In this document: positions 18,011 through 28,670 of the stretch, one piece after another
How the letters are laid out: each line of letters starts with the position of its first letter
Numbering within the stretch: position 1 is the stretch's first letter
Assembly: GCA_028098005.1 (NCBI GenBank)
Contig: JAOHFM010000004.1
Span: 1-58,929, forward strand
Source of the DNA: Psychrosphaera sp.
GTDB taxonomy: Bacteria > Pseudomonadota > Gammaproteobacteria > Enterobacterales > Alteromonadaceae
Direction of reading: 5' to 3'
DNA length: 58,929 nt
Notes under the pieces: model-generated
What the model was told of the DNA's origin: nothing
Database searches by the model: none
The model's input: the letters and a program-made list of their open reading frames with translations, nothing else
Position numbers and translations under genes: made by a program

Positions 18011-18460
18011 TTATAAATATTCGTCTGCGTTCCAGTTACCAATGTCATCATCAGTGCCGGCTACACCGTCTGGACCCATTGAAAACAAGTCGTATTGGGC
18101 CATTTCGCCTGGGCTTACTAATTGATACTCGTTGCCCCACTTATCCACAGGTACCTTTTTCAAATAACCGTTTTGTGGATAATTACGTGGTATTGGCTCC
18201 ATTTCAGGTATGTTAACCAAGGCTTCTAAACCTTGTTCAGTGGTTGGGTACATACCGCCCTTTAACTTATACATGTCTAACGTAGACTCTAAGTTACGGA
18301 TTTCGATGGCGGTACTTTGCAACTTTGCCTCGTCAGACTGACCCATTAGGTTTGGAACAACCAAACCTGCAATCATGCCTAAAATAGCAATAACGATCAT
18401 CACTTCTAAAAGAGTGAAACCTGTTTGTTTATTCGTTTTCATTGTTTGAAACTTTTTCAC
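18011..18460 (-). CDS. gspG: Major pseudopilin GspG
   Basis: The 149-residue precursor is the main subunit of the T2SS pseudopilus. A short basic leader precedes FTLLEVMIVIAILGMIAGLV; GspO cleaves and methylates it (no gspO in this window). The C-terminal DLFSMGPDGVAGTDDDIGNW is the Ca-binding loop of major pseudopilins. GTG at 18460 is chosen because GGAG stands seven bases before it. TTG at 18472 and ATG at 18442 are other in-frame options; the mature protein is the same with any of them. Confidence 0.96.
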   Translation of the reverse strand: MKKFQTMKTNKQTGFTLLEVMIVIAILGMIAGLVVPNLMGQSDEAKLQSTAIEIRNLESTLDMYKLKGGMYPTTEQGLEALVNIPEMEPIPRNYPQNGYLKKVPVDKWGNEYQLVSPGEMAQYDLFSMGPDGVAGTDDDIGNWNADEYL

Positions 18461-18505
18461 TGGATACTCCAATCGTTTTCTTATTTTTATAGTAACCGAC
18501 TTAGG

Positions 18506-19726
18506 TTACATTCCTACTAAAGTGTTCATTTGCATTATGGGCTGCAAAATAGCCATTAATATAAACATCACCATGCCAGCCATCACTAATACAATTAACG
18601 GCGTTAATAAACCTAAGCTGATTTTTAACGTAGCGTCCATTTCATTGTCTTGGTTATCTGCAGCACGGCCCAACATTTGCTCAAGCTCACCAGACTTTTC
18701 ACCACTGCCAATCATATGAATCATCATGGGAGGGAAAGTTTTACTTTGCTGTAACGAGTTTTTTAAAGAGCTACCTTCACGAACGGCATTCGAGGCCTCT
18801 TTTACACACTTCTGAATATATTTGTTGGTTAATACTTGTCCCGCTATTTTCATTCCATCTAATATCGGCACTGCACTTGATGCTAGGATACTTAGGGTTC
18901 TCGCAAATCGTGCGGTATTAGCGCCCAAAATTACTCGACCCACTAAAGGCAAGCTTAACAACCAGCGATCAAACTTAAGCCTTATGGCTGGTTGCTTTAA
19001 CATTCGTTGCATAATCACGCTAACGCCCAATATGCCGATTAAAACAAACACTCCGTAATCTATGATGAAGTCACTCATTGTTAACAGGAACTGTGTGGTG
19101 CCTGGTAGCGTGGCTCCGGACTCAACAAACTGACCTACTATTTGTGGTACTACAGAGGCTAACAAAAACGCAACGATACCAATGGCAAACAGGGTCAGCA
19201 TAATTGGATAAATCATGGCTTGAGTGAGCTGACTTTTGGTGGCCTGACGTTTTTCTGTGTAATCAGCTAAACGGTTTAACACTTCGTCCAAGTGACCCGA
19301 TTTTTCACCCGCTGCCACCATTGAGCGAAATAAATGATCAAAGATAGTTGGAAACTCTTTCATGCCGTCGGCAAGAGTGTAACCCTCAACGACTTTTGAA
19401 CGGATAGACATGATGGTTCTTTTTAAACGCGGTTTTTCACACTGTTCAGCAACGGCTAACAGCGCCGCTTCAATAGTTAATGCTGAACCCACTAGCGTCG
19501 CTAACTGTCGCGTAATTAATGCTAAGTCAGACGCAGAAACCGTAGGCTGAAATAAAGCGAAACCGGTACTTTCTTGCTGTTCTTTTTGGCTTGCTTTGTT
19601 TATCTCTAGTGGAATAAGACCTTTGTCTCGAAGCTGTTGGCGAATTTGTTTTGATGTGTCCGCTTCAAGTATGCCTTTTTTAGACTTTCCCTTGGCATCA
19701 AGCGCTTTATATTCAAAAGCCGCCAT
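18506..19726 (-). CDS. gspF: Type II secretion inner-membrane platform protein GspF
   Basis: This 406-residue polytopic protein has two repeated GspF domains (about 72-195 and 275-397) and three membrane segments near 170-192, 220-245 and 375-398. SGHLDEVLNRLADYTEKR and the matching SGELEQMLGRAADNQ mark the repeats. It forms the centre of the inner-membrane platform beneath the pseudopilus. Its ATG overlaps the gspE stop by one base. Confidence 0.96.
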   Translation of the reverse strand: MAAFEYKALDAKGKSKKGILEADTSKQIRQQLRDKGLIPLEINKASQKEQQESTGFALFQPTVSASDLALITRQLATLVGSALTIEAALLAVAEQCEKPRLKRTIMSIRSKVVEGYTLADGMKEFPTIFDHLFRSMVAAGEKSGHLDEVLNRLADYTEKRQATKSQLTQAMIYPIMLTLFAIGIVAFLLASVVPQIVGQFVESGATLPGTTQFLLTMSDFIIDYGVFVLIGILGVSVIMQRMLKQPAIRLKFDRWLLSLPLVGRVILGANTARFARTLSILASSAVPILDGMKIAGQVLTNKYIQKCVKEASNAVREGSSLKNSLQQSKTFPPMMIHMIGSGEKSGELEQMLGRAADNQDNEMDATLKISLGLLTPLIVLVMAGMVMFILMAILQPIMQMNTLVGM

Positions 19727-21258
19727 TATGTATCCTCGCGTGTCACTCTTAGAACTTCTTCTAATGTAGTGATACCTTGTAATACTTTGCTCATTCCGTC
19801 GTCACGAATGCCTGGGATATTTTGGCGAACGTACTTTTCAATTGCTTGTTCACCATGGCCATTGTGAATTAATTCGCGTACTTGCTCATCAACCACTAAC
19901 AGTTCATGAATACCAACTCGCCCACGGTAACCACTAAAGTTACATTTGTCGCACCCTTTTGGATGGTAAATAGTGACACTTTTAGCACTAGCTTGTTCTT
20001 CAGTTAGTCCTAATAGTGCCAATTCAGAATTATCCGGTTGTACTTCAGACTTACAGTCTTTGCATAAGGTTCTTACCAGTCGTTGGGATAACACGGCTAA
20101 CAAACTCGATGACAACAGGAAAGGCTCTATGCCCATGTCTTCCATACGAGTAATCGCGCCTGCGGCGGTATTTGTGTGTAATGTGGAAATTACCATATGA
20201 CCGGTTAAACTGGCTTGCACAGCTATTTCCGCAGTTTCTAAATCTCGTATCTCACCTATCATGACCACATCTGGATCTTGACGAAGTATTGCTCGTAAAC
20301 CACGCGCAAACGTCATGTCTACTTTTGGGTTAACTTGCGTTTGACCAATACCTGGCAATTCATATTCCACCGGATCTTCAACAGTCAGAATATTACGGTC
20401 TTTACTGTTTATATCTGATAAACCCGCATACAAGGTGGTACTTTTACCTGAACCTGTAGGGCCGGTAACCAATATAATTCCATGTGGTTTACGTAATAAC
20501 TGACCAAACTGTAATTCGTTAGCTGATGCCATGCCTAAATCAGCAAGGTTTAAACGGGCATTGTTTTTATCCAGCAGTCGCATTACCACTCGCTCACCGT
20601 AGGACGATGGCATAGTAGAAACACGCACATCAATAGCTCGACCTGCAATACGCAATGAAATACGACCGTCTTGAGGAATACGCTTTTCGGCAATATCTAG
20701 CTGCGCCATTACCTTAATTCTTGAAACTAAAAGCGAAGCCAATTTGCGGTTTGGACTTAGTACTTCACGTAAAACGCCATCGACTCTGAAACGAATAACT
20801 AATTCTTTCTCAAAGGTTTCAATATGAATATCCGACGCGCCTTCTTTAATGGCTTCGGATAAAGTGGCGTTAATTAACTTTATAATCGGCGCATCGTCTT
20901 CGCTTTCTAATAGATCTTCCGTGCCTGGTAGCTCGTCAGCAATAGAAAACAAATCAACTTCATTGCCAATGTCTTCCATAAGCTGCTGTGTTTCAGAAGC
21001 ATTTCGCTGATACGCCTGCTCAATGGCAATTTCAAATTCGTTATTAGTAATAACTCTGTATGGTAGTGGATGCCCAATCAAACGTCGCGTTTCTAATAAC
21101 GCTGACATTGGCGTGTCAGACTTAATTAACAGCTCTTTTTCATCGTTGTTATAAGAAATCATTACGCCAAAACGCTGCGCAAAACCAAAGGGCAAACGCT
21201 GGTTCGCTGGTATCGCTTCGCTCTCTAGCTCTTGTTCTATCTCTGGTTCAAGTTCCAT
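19726..21258 (-). CDS. gspE: Type II secretion ATPase GspE
   Basis: This cytoplasmic AAA-type ATPase (510 residues) powers pseudopilus extension. The N-terminal domain (to about 120) binds GspL. Walker [10 protein letters not shown] is near 263-271, the Asp box VEDPVEY near 289-295, and Walker [10 protein letters not shown] near 327-335. A tetracysteine zinc site (CKDC near 399 and CDKC near 437) is intact. The length is typical. AAGGGTAAGA precedes the ATG, only four bases from the gspD stop. Confidence 0.97.
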   Translation of the reverse strand: MELEPEIEQELESEAIPANQRLPFGFAQRFGVMISYNNDEKELLIKSDTPMSALLETRRLIGHPLPYRVITNNEFEIAIEQAYQRNASETQQLMEDIGNEVDLFSIADELPGTEDLLESEDDAPIIKLINATLSEAIKEGASDIHIETFEKELVIRFRVDGVLREVLSPNRKLASLLVSRIKVMAQLDIAEKRIPQDGRISLRIAGRAIDVRVSTMPSSYGERVVMRLLDKNNARLNLADLGMASANELQFGQLLRKPHGIILVTGPTGSGKSTTLYAGLSDINSKDRNILTVEDPVEYELPGIGQTQVNPKVDMTFARGLRAILRQDPDVVMIGEIRDLETAEIAVQASLTGHMVISTLHTNTAAGAITRMEDMGIEPFLLSSSLLAVLSQRLVRTLCKDCKSEVQPDNSELALLGLTEEQASAKSVTIYHPKGCDKCNFSGYRGRVGIHELLVVDEQVRELIHNGHGEQAIEKYVRQNIPGIRDDGMSKVLQGITTLEEVLRVTREDT

Positions 21259-21262
21259 TATC

Positions 21263-23410
21263 TTACCCTTCTTTTTTAGGGCTATCTTTAGATACGGTTG
21301 GTGGTTTTACACCTTTTTCTTGGTTTTCAAGATAGTCTTCAAAGCGAGGTGGCAACGCAAGGCTGTCATCCCACTCTTGTAATACAGGCTGATCAGTTAA
21401 TGGCATTAAAGAGATACCATCTTGATCTTTCTTAATTTGCTCAGCGCGAATGTAGTTATATTTTTGTTTACTTACATCAAGCGCTGAAGCGCCGTCACGT
21501 AAAATTCTTGGACGAATAAACACCATCAAGTTACGTTTACGTTTTGTTGTGCCCGTTGAGCGGAACAGGTGACCTATAATAGGGATGTCACCAAGCAATG
21601 GTACTTTAGAGATGCTTTCTTGAACATCTTCATCAATCAGGCCACCAATAACAATAGTGCCACCGTCTTCAGCTAATACATTGGTTTTAATTGAACGTTT
21701 ATTAATACCAACATCAACACCCACAGCACCACTTACGCTTGATACTTCTTGTTCAATTAATAACTGTACCGCTGAGCCTTCGTTAATTTGTGGTGTTACT
21801 TTTAACTTAATACCCACTTCTTTGCGGTCTACTTTTTGGAATGGATTTGAATTTGCTGAACTTGCAGTTGAGCCAGTAAGAATGGCAATTTCAGAACCCA
21901 CTAGTATTGACGCTTCTTCATTATCAATCGTCGTAATTGATGGCGTAGCAAGAATGTTGGTATTGGTGTCGTTGCGGACTGCTTGTAAAACTGCACCCCA
22001 ACCGCCGTTTACCACGCCCGTTGCAAAGCCAGAAATGCCACCTAGGACTTGTGCTAAACCTGAATAGTCGCCACGTTCTGTGGTGGTCACTTTATTTTGA
22101 GTTGTATTACCATTATCATCAAAGCCGTTTACTATGCTTTCTGTTTCTTGATCGCGCGCTTGATATGCTGCGCCCGCAATAGTAGAAATTGGCGTTACAC
22201 CGTTGTTATATTGAGTAAAGCCGATATCTGTACTGCCCCACTGAATACCTAAGTTAATGCCGTCACTTTCAAACACTTCAACAATAATAGCTTCAACCAA
22301 TACTTGCTGACGACGAACATCTAACTGACGAATAATTTGCTCTAAAGAGCGCATCATGTCTGGTTCAGCATTAATAACTAATGAATTTGAATCAGTATGA
22401 GCTTGAATAGAATAGTCACGAGTAGATGAAGTTCGAGCTCGTTTATTGGTTGTTGTCGTGCCGCCTTGTGCATCTGCAGCAATAGAGTCCGATACACCTG
22501 TTAGTACTTTTACCACTTCTTCAGAGTTCGCATAGTTTAAGAAATACACTTTGGTATTTCCTGTGCTTTCTAATTCTGAGTCTAAGCGCTTAATCAGCTC
22601 GATCACTTTATCACGAGCTTCCTGTTCACCTGTGACAATAACGCTGTTAGTTCTGTCATCAGCAACAATTTTTGGCACTAAAAAGTCTGGTTGCCCTTTG
22701 TTACCTGGTGCGGCTTTGTTAATACTTTCTACTATGCGCACCATCTCGCTGGCTGACGCGTATTCTAGCTTCACTATAACCACTTTTTGATCACCGGCAC
22801 GGTCTACACGGTTAATAATTTCAACCATGCGATTAACCATTGCTACAGAGCCTACTACCATCACAACATTAGACGGCTCATAATGCACAACATGACCACT
22901 GCCTGATTGGTCGCTAAGCTGACGCAGTAGTGGAGATAACTCTCTAACTGACACATTTTTTACTTCAACAACTCGAGTGACCATTTCGTCACCTTCGCCT
23001 AAATAACCGTCTCCAACTACTGGTGTTGGTGAGCTTTTTACGTCCTTGGCACGAATAACTTTTAATATGCCATTGCCCATATCAATAACGCCATAACCGT
23101 ATACCTGAAGAACGTTTAAGAAAAAGTGGTAATACTGCTCTTTAGTTAACAAGTCATAGGAACGAACATTTACCTTGCCGCGCACCGCTGGGTCAATAAT
23201 AATCGTTTTCTGTAATATCTTGCCGACAATATTAATAAACTCATTAATATCTGTGCCTTTGAAATTTGGTGAATATTGCGTTGCATTGGCAACTGGTGAA
23301 ACCCACGCTGTAGACAACAAACCTAAAGTCAGAATAGCGGAAAAAGCCGACACCTTGGCCGAGCGAGTAACTTTTGCTTGTATGTTCTTAGATTTACTAA
23401 AAAATCCCAT
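21263..23410 (-). CDS. gspD: Type II secretion outer-membrane secretin GspD
   Basis: The 715-residue secretin has a signal peptide (to about residue 43, PVANATQ), N0 domain ([19 protein letters not shown]), N1-N3 repeats and a C-terminal secretin domain from about 380 ([19 protein letters not shown]). Membrane-gate segments and [14 protein letters not shown] are near 610-625. It forms the 15-fold channel through which folded substrates leave. The tail after about 660 is charged and may hold the pilotin-binding S domain. GGAG stands before the start. Confidence 0.97.
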   Translation of the reverse strand: MGFFSKSKNIQAKVTRSAKVSAFSAILTLGLLSTAWVSPVANATQYSPNFKGTDINEFINIVGKILQKTIIIDPAVRGKVNVRSYDLLTKEQYYHFFLNVLQVYGYGVIDMGNGILKVIRAKDVKSSPTPVVGDGYLGEGDEMVTRVVEVKNVSVRELSPLLRQLSDQSGSGHVVHYEPSNVVMVVGSVAMVNRMVEIINRVDRAGDQKVVIVKLEYASASEMVRIVESINKAAPGNKGQPDFLVPKIVADDRTNSVIVTGEQEARDKVIELIKRLDSELESTGNTKVYFLNYANSEEVVKVLTGVSDSIAADAQGGTTTTNKRARTSSTRDYSIQAHTDSNSLVINAEPDMMRSLEQIIRQLDVRRQQVLVEAIIVEVFESDGINLGIQWGSTDIGFTQYNNGVTPISTIAGAAYQARDQETESIVNGFDDNGNTTQNKVTTTERGDYSGLAQVLGGISGFATGVVNGGWGAVLQAVRNDTNTNILATPSITTIDNEEASILVGSEIAILTGSTASSANSNPFQKVDRKEVGIKLKVTPQINEGSAVQLLIEQEVSSVSGAVGVDVGINKRSIKTNVLAEDGGTIVIGGLIDEDVQESISKVPLLGDIPIIGHLFRSTGTTKRKRNLMVFIRPRILRDGASALDVSKQKYNYIRAEQIKKDQDGISLMPLTDQPVLQEWDDSLALPPRFEDYLENQEKGVKPPTVSKDSPKKEG

Positions 23411-23428
23411 TTAAATAAACTCCAGGGC

Positions 23429-24454
23429 TTATAATGCCAAAATTATTTGAACCGGCGAATCATCGCGTAAAACAGTAATATCTGCTTCCGTTAGCTCTTT
23501 TAATTCACTCATTAACGACAGTGCTTGTTGCATATCCGTTAAGTCGTAACCGTTAATATTCACCGCTAAGTCATTCTGTTTTAAACCAGCTTGATTAAAA
23601 ATGGTTGGATCATTCCCTGGAGACAGTTTGTACCCCAGCAACTCGCCATTTTCTCTATACGGTGTAATTTTTATAACATCCATCAACTGTTTAGGGTCGT
23701 CAAACAGCTGCTCTCTTTGTTCGCGTAATGAGTCTGCTAATTCAGTATCATCACGATTATCAATTCTTTCTGGCTCTCTATCGTAAGCCGCTGGCTTCCC
23801 AAACTTGTTGTTTGGCTTTCTTGTTTTTGAATTACGCGATGGCCTCGTTGGACCAACATCCACGGCATCAACATCTATGTTGTCATTAAGCTCAGAAGCA
23901 GATCCGGGTATTGATGTGGAATATTCAATTCCCTCTAACATTAACGTTTCGTAACCCACACCCACAGATAAAATAACCCTGTCTAATAAGATTTGACTCA
24001 CTGACGCCGACGTACCCTCAATTTTTTGACCAATTCCATAGGTATCTTGGCTGCCTGAAGACTCAATAATTGCTACGGACGTTTCTGAGACTTCACTTGT
24101 GCTGTCAGCAACAATGCCCGTTAGGGTTAAATTCAATCGTGTTTTAGGTGCAACGGACGTTGTTAGTTTAGGCTTTGTTGGTGCTTTTTTCGTTTCTTCT
24201 TTACCAAATAAGTTAAGACTTACCAACTGGCTAATATTTATACTTGAAGCGTTTGATGATGAAGACGAAGAAGATGTTTGAACAACAGAAATACGTCCCT
24301 TATTCGCAGGCTCGTCAAGAAATTTCCAAATAGTAAGCGCGGCTAAATAGGCACTATATACCACTAAAAGTACGGTAATTACTTTTGCAATTTTATTTTG
24401 CGGAATTTTTTGAGCCAATTGGCTTAACTGCTCTAACAAGCGAGACGACTCCAT
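23429..24454 (-). CDS. gspC: Type II secretion protein GspC
   Basis: GspC (341 residues) links the inner-membrane platform to the secretin. The transmembrane segment lies near 22-44, followed by a polyserine linker (about 62-70), the HR domain that contacts GspD N0 (about 100-180), a charged low-complexity stretch, and a C-terminal PDZ domain (GYKLSPGNDPTIFNQAGLKQ near 275-295). It is the first gene of the operon and is divergent from hslR, with about 190 bp of shared upstream DNA that should hold both promoters. Confidence 0.95.
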   Translation of the reverse strand: MESSRLLEQLSQLAQKIPQNKIAKVITVLLVVYSAYLAALTIWKFLDEPANKGRISVVQTSSSSSSSNASSINISQLVSLNLFGKEETKKAPTKPKLTTSVAPKTRLNLTLTGIVADSTSEVSETSVAIIESSGSQDTYGIGQKIEGTSASVSQILLDRVILSVGVGYETLMLEGIEYSTSIPGSASELNDNIDVDAVDVGPTRPSRNSKTRKPNNKFGKPAAYDREPERIDNRDDTELADSLREQREQLFDDPKQLMDVIKITPYRENGELLGYKLSPGNDPTIFNQAGLKQNDLAVNINGYDLTDMQQALSLMSELKELTEADITVLRDDSPVQIILAL

Positions 24455-24645
24455 TTCTTATTATTATCCAAGCAACTTTTAATCAACAATGACAGATTGC
24501 GGCGCCATACATTATCAAACTAAAAGTAAAAATGCTTGTGCTCGATGTTGAAAAGTCGAGTATAACCTTTCAAGTAGTTTAAAATCACTAATTATGATAA
24601 ATTCACGACGTTTTCACGGCACATTTAACATTACTGAAACATAAC

Positions 24646-25041
24646 ATGACAGAATCAAAAATTCGATTAGATAAATGGCTTTGGGCCGCGCGATTTTTTA
24701 AAACTCGTTCTATAGCTACAGACATGATCAATGGTGGAAAAGTTCACTATAATGGTCAACGATGTAAAGCATCTAAAGCAATAGATGTAGGCGCGGAAGT
24801 GAAGATTCGTCAGGGATTTGATGAAAAAATTGTTGTAATAAAAGAAGCTAGTGACAAACGACGCAATTTTACTATTGCACAAACACTCTACGAAGAAACA
24901 GAACAAAGCGTTGCCAACAGAGAAAAGCAAGCGTTAGCAAGGCAATCAAGTGCAGCAATGTCGCCGCGCCCAGATACAAAACCAGATAAAAAACAACGCC
25001 GAACGTTATTAAACCTTAAAAATTCAGATTTATTTGAGTAA
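24646..25041 (+). CDS. hslR: Ribosome-associated heat shock protein Hsp15
   Basis: Hsp15 (131 residues) is an S4-domain RNA-binding protein that binds free 50S subunits carrying nascent chains after heat shock. IRLDKWLWAARFFKTRSIA near 5-23 is the family signature, followed by the S4 alphaL motif and a basic tail. It stands seven bases before hslO, the usual heat-shock pair. Confidence 0.95.
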   Translation: MTESKIRLDKWLWAARFFKTRSIATDMINGGKVHYNGQRCKASKAIDVGAEVKIRQGFDEKIVVIKEASDKRRNFTIAQTLYEETEQSVANREKQALARQSSAAMSPRPDTKPDKKQRRTLLNLKNSDLFE

Positions 25042-25048
25042 CTTATCC

Positions 25049-25936
25049 ATGACTGACATTAAACAACCAGACCTACTACACCGTTACCTTTTTGATAAGT
25101 ACCATGTTCGTGGCGAACTAGTACAAATTTCAGACTCATTTACGGCAATGCTTGAAAATCACGACTACCCAAATGTCGTAAAACGAATTCTTGGCGAATT
25201 GCTGTCTGCAACGTGTTTACTTACAGCAACGCTAAAGTTTGAGGGTGAAATTAGTGTTCAGCTTCAGGGTGATGGTCCGCTTAACTATGCTGTGGTCAAT
25301 GGCAACAATAAACAGTCTATGCGAGCGTCTGCTAAGTTTGATGAAAACATTAAAGAAGGCACATTATTAGACCTAATTGGTTCTGGCTTTATGGTTATTA
25401 CTATCGCACCTAAAGGCGGCGAACGTTACCAAGGTGTTGCTGCATTAGACAAAGATACGCTTGCAGAGTGTATTGAGCATTACTTTGAAACCTCAGAACA
25501 ATTGCGCACCCGAGTTTGGTTAGCCACTGACGTTCAGCAAGAGCAATGCAAAACCGCTGGCATGTTATTACAAGTACTGCCGGTTGAAGAACGCGCTAAA
25601 GAAGACTTCACGCATTTAGAAGCTTTAACCAATACGATTAAAGATGAAGAATTATTGCACCTTGACCCAACTCAAGTGTTGATTCGCTTATATCATGAAG
25701 ACAACCCGCAATTATTTGAACCTCAAGAAGTTAAATATGCGTGTGGTTGTAGCCGGGAAAAAACCGGTGATGCAATTTTACGATTATCAAAAGACGATGC
25801 GCTTTCATTGGTTGAAGAGAGAGGCAACATTGAAATAATTTGCCAGTTCTGCATGAAGCAATACTTGTTTGACTCAATTGATGTAGAAGCACTTTTTAAT
25901 GCCAATGCCGATTCAGATAACTCAACGGTTAACTAG
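25049..25936 (+). CDS. hslO: Redox-regulated chaperone Hsp33
   Basis: Hsp33 (295 residues) is a holdase activated by oxidants. The N-terminal core (LLHRYLFDKYHVRGELVQI) is followed by the redox switch near the C-terminus: CGCS (near 232-235) and CQFC (near 265-268) supply four Zn-binding Cys. The frame can be read from a TTG at 25034, but the ATG at 25049 gives the usual N-terminus. Likely co-transcribed with hslR. Confidence 0.95.
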   Translation: MTDIKQPDLLHRYLFDKYHVRGELVQISDSFTAMLENHDYPNVVKRILGELLSATCLLTATLKFEGEISVQLQGDGPLNYAVVNGNNKQSMRASAKFDENIKEGTLLDLIGSGFMVITIAPKGGERYQGVAALDKDTLAECIEHYFETSEQLRTRVWLATDVQQEQCKTAGMLLQVLPVEERAKEDFTHLEALTNTIKDEELLHLDPTQVLIRLYHEDNPQLFEPQEVKYACGCSREKTGDAILRLSKDDALSLVEERGNIEIICQFCMKQYLFDSIDVEALFNANADSDNSTVN

Positions 25937-25952
25937 CATTTTGTGATTTGGA

Positions 25953-25983
25953 CTGTCTAAGCCGGTTAAACGTGCTTAGACAG
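25953..25983. repeat. Perfect 10-bp inverted repeat between convergent genes
   Basis: CTGTCTAAGC (25953-25962) and GCTTAGACAG (25974-25983) pair perfectly around an 11-base loop, 16 bp after the hslO stop. No T run follows on either side, so it may act as a Rho-dependent end, an mRNA stabiliser or a weak bidirectional terminator. Confidence 0.6.
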
Positions 25984-26054
25984 CTACAATTTAAATAAAC
26001 ATTCAATTTACCAGCACCTAACTATTCACAGCTATGACGATACAAACGTCTTAG

Positions 26055-26561
26055 TTAGCGTTTTAGTAAAATAGAAATTCCTTTCTCTAGTTTTTTTTCG
26101 TCGCCAGGCAAAAAGCCGTGGTGAATTGCACGTACTATTCCCTTTCGGTCAACTAAGTAGCCTACCGGCATAACACTAACATTAAAGGTATTGCTCACCT
26201 CACCATTGGCATCATATAGATTGGTGTAATCAACCGGCTTTTTATTTAAGAAGTCTTCTGCATTGATTTTTCTCTGATCAAGATTCACCGCAACGATTTC
26301 AAATCCCTGTTCTTTTTTCCTGTTATAAATGTCGTTTAATAGCGGAAATGACTTTAAACAAGGCTTACACCAGCTTGCCCAGAAATCGACGTAAACCACC
26401 TTCCCCTTTAAGGAATCCATTTCAACAACCTGCGTGCCATCCATTGTTTTTAATTCGAAATTTGGCAACGGCTCGCCTACTTTTACTTTGGCGATTGCGT
26501 TAAAAGAACCAAACCCGATGAACAGTGCCGTTAAAACGATGAGCTTAGTAGGTAATTTCAT
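26055..26561 (-). CDS. TlpA-like periplasmic thioredoxin-fold protein
   Basis: The 168-residue precursor has a signal peptide (to about 24, FNAIA). A TlpA/ResA-type thioredoxin domain follows, with active site WASWCKPC near 65-72 and the cis-Pro in VMPVGYLVD near 127-135. Such proteins reduce or shuffle thiols in the periplasm, for example during cytochrome c maturation, but no cytochrome gene is adjacent and the partner is unknown. It converges on hslO. Confidence 0.88.
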   Translation of the reverse strand: MKLPTKLIVLTALFIGFGSFNAIAKVKVGEPLPNFELKTMDGTQVVEMDSLKGKVVYVDFWASWCKPCLKSFPLLNDIYNRKKEQGFEIVAVNLDQRKINAEDFLNKKPVDYTNLYDANGEVSNTFNVSVMPVGYLVDRKGIVRAIHHGFLPGDEKKLEKGISILLKR

Positions 26562-26702
26562 GGTTATCCTTTATGATAAGAGGGTATAAGTGGCATTTTA
26601 GGCTAATTATGCATAAAAAAAGGAAGTTTTCACGACCGTTTTTATGAAACCAAGTGTGTAAACTAGAATACTGATTTCCATCCCAAAAGTAAGCAAAATA
26701 AT

Positions 26703-28346
26703 ATGAAAACAATAATATCAAGCGTTGGCCTGATGTTAGTGTTGGCGGTAACTACCGCCTGCTCTGAAAAGAAAGTAGAGCAAACTAACGTTGAGGTAGA
26801 AAAATCACGTATCCAAGCTCACCTAGAGTTTTTAGCTGATGATCTTTTAGAAGGTCGTGACACAGGCAGTAAAGGTTATGACCGAGCTGCACTTTATGTT
26901 GCCACTGAATTCAAAAAAATGGGCCTACAACCTGCTGGTATCGACGGTTCTTACATGCAACCGGTAACTTTCCGTAAAGGTTATTTAAATCAGCAAAGCC
27001 CTAAAGCCACTATCAAAACTGCAGATGGCGAAGTTGAACTTAAATTCCCACAAGACTACATCATGGGACCTAACATGTCGGCTACAGAGTCTGCTTTAGA
27101 AGCAGAAGCGGTATTCGTTGGTTACGGTATTGTGGCAGAAGACTTTGACTACAATGACTATGAAGGTCTTGATGTTGAAGGAAAAATTGTTGTTACTCTA
27201 CGTGGTCGTCCAGCAGAATGGCCGTCAGAAGAAGGCGCTCACTTAAACCGTGAAAAAACTCGTTTTGCTGCCGAGCGCGGTGCTGTAGGTGTTGTTTCTC
27301 TTCACTCTCCTAAGCGTGAAAAAGTTCGTCCTTATACGAGCTCTTTAAACTATTTACGTGCTCCTTCTATGCGTTGGATAGACGAAAATGGTAATCCTTT
27401 TGGTGGCTATGAAAACATCAAAATGGGTGCGTACTTAAATATCGGTGCCGCTGAGAAGTTATTTGCCAATGCAGAAACGTCTTTAGAAGATGTATTTGCA
27501 GCAGATAATGAAGATAAGCCAGTAAAAGGTTTTCCATTAAACGCAACATTATCACTTGAGTCTAAAGCAAAACACGAAGAAGTGTCATCGCCTAACATTG
27601 TTGCGATTCTTCCTGGTACCGATCCTAAACTGAAAGACGAATATGTAGTATTTACTGCGCATTTGGATCACGTTGGCTTTACGCAAGATGTTAGTAAAGA
27701 AGATCGTATCAACAATGGTGCAATGGATAATGCGTCTGGTGTTTCTATTTTATTAGAAACAGCTCGCGTATTAAAAGAGTCTGGTTCTCTTCGTCGTTCA
27801 GTATTATTTACTGTTGTAACTGGTGAAGAAAAAGGACTACTAGGTTCTAGCTATTACGCGAACAACCCTACGGTTCCAATTAACGACATGGTTGCTAACA
27901 TCAACTTAGACATGCCTGTTTTACTTTACGATTTTGCCGATATCATTGCCTTTGGTGCTAACCACAGTTCAATGGGTCCTAGCGTAGAAAAAGCAGCGGC
28001 TAAATTTGATATTGCACTAAGCCCAGACCCAATGCCTGAGCAAGCAATTTTCACTCGTTCTGACCATTACAACTTTGTAAAACAAGGCGTTCCTTCTGTT
28101 TTCTTAATGACAGGATTCACTTCAAAAACTGAAGGCGAAGATGGCGGTAAAGTGTGGGGTGACTTCTTTGCAAATCATTACCATCAGCCAAGTGACTCTT
28201 TAGACTTACCTATCAACTATAACTCAGCAAAGCTATTCACTGAGATTAATATTGGTATTGCTAGAGAAGTTGCTGAAGCGGATCAACGTCCTACATGGAA
28301 CGACGATAGCTTCTTTGGTAAGACATACGGCCAAAAAGATAAGTAA
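26703..28346 (+). CDS. M28-family metallopeptidase lipoprotein with PA domain
   Basis: This 547-residue Zn-dependent aminopeptidase-like protein has a lipoprotein signal (TTAC, Cys near 20), a protease-associated insert (about 120-270), and M28 metal ligands: TAHLDHVG (His near 318), NGAMDNASG (Asp near 341), TGEEKG (Glu pair near 374), NINLDMP (Asp near 402) and NHYHQPSD (His near 494). It probably trims peptides at the cell envelope. It is a single gene with its own terminator. Confidence 0.9.
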   Translation: MKTIISSVGLMLVLAVTTACSEKKVEQTNVEVEKSRIQAHLEFLADDLLEGRDTGSKGYDRAALYVATEFKKMGLQPAGIDGSYMQPVTFRKGYLNQQSPKATIKTADGEVELKFPQDYIMGPNMSATESALEAEAVFVGYGIVAEDFDYNDYEGLDVEGKIVVTLRGRPAEWPSEEGAHLNREKTRFAAERGAVGVVSLHSPKREKVRPYTSSLNYLRAPSMRWIDENGNPFGGYENIKMGAYLNIGAAEKLFANAETSLEDVFAADNEDKPVKGFPLNATLSLESKAKHEEVSSPNIVAILPGTDPKLKDEYVVFTAHLDHVGFTQDVSKEDRINNGAMDNASGVSILLETARVLKESGSLRRSVLFTVVTGEEKGLLGSSYYANNPTVPINDMVANINLDMPVLLYDFADIIAFGANHSSMGPSVEKAAAKFDIALSPDPMPEQAIFTRSDHYNFVKQGVPSVFLMTGFTSKTEGEDGGKVWGDFFANHYHQPSDSLDLPINYNSAKLFTEINIGIAREVAEADQRPTWNDDSFFGKTYGQKDK

Positions 28347-28375
28347 ACACAGTTAGATTTAACTTTGTTTATATA

Positions 28376-28404
28376 AAAGCAGCGGCTTATCCGCTGCTTT
28401 TTTT
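28376..28404 (+). terminator. Terminator after the M28 peptidase gene
   Basis: Ten-base stem AAAGCAGCGG / CCGCTGCTTT with a five-base loop followed by T7, 30 bp after the stop codon. This is a strong intrinsic terminator. Confidence 0.9.
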
Positions 28405-28614
28405 ATGCCTGTAAGTAACTAGTACACTATCCACAGACTAGCAAAATACTACTCAACGACTATTCACATACTATTAAACGTTCCCTGAATAAGATTACAT
28501 ACAATTGAAATGCTGTGTTTCCTGCTGCGCTGTGGTGCTTTCTACTATGCTACTTTCTTATTACATTCTAGCTACTTAGACTAAAACACTTTTCCCATGG
28601 CAAATTTTAGGGAT
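28405..28614. other. Intergenic DNA with no recognised feature
   Basis: About 210 bp between the terminators of the convergent M28 and fadE genes. All frames are broken by stops and no repeat, RNA or operator is apparent. Confidence 0.5.
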
Positions 28615-28638
28615 AAAAAAACCAGCTCGAAAGCTGGT
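28615..28638 (-). terminator. Terminator after fadE
   Basis: On the minus strand ACCAGCT-TTCG-AGCTGGT forms a seven-base stem with a stable TTCG loop and is followed by six T. It lies 33 bp beyond the fadE stop. Confidence 0.88.
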
Positions 28639-28670
28639 CTTTATTATTTAGATTTAACTAAGTATATGGA

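Noticed and set aside
24241..24282. Repetitive GATGATGAAGACGAAGAAGATG stretch as a tandem repeat
   Set aside because: It encodes the polyserine linker of GspC on the minus strand and is low-complexity coding sequence, not a repeat element.
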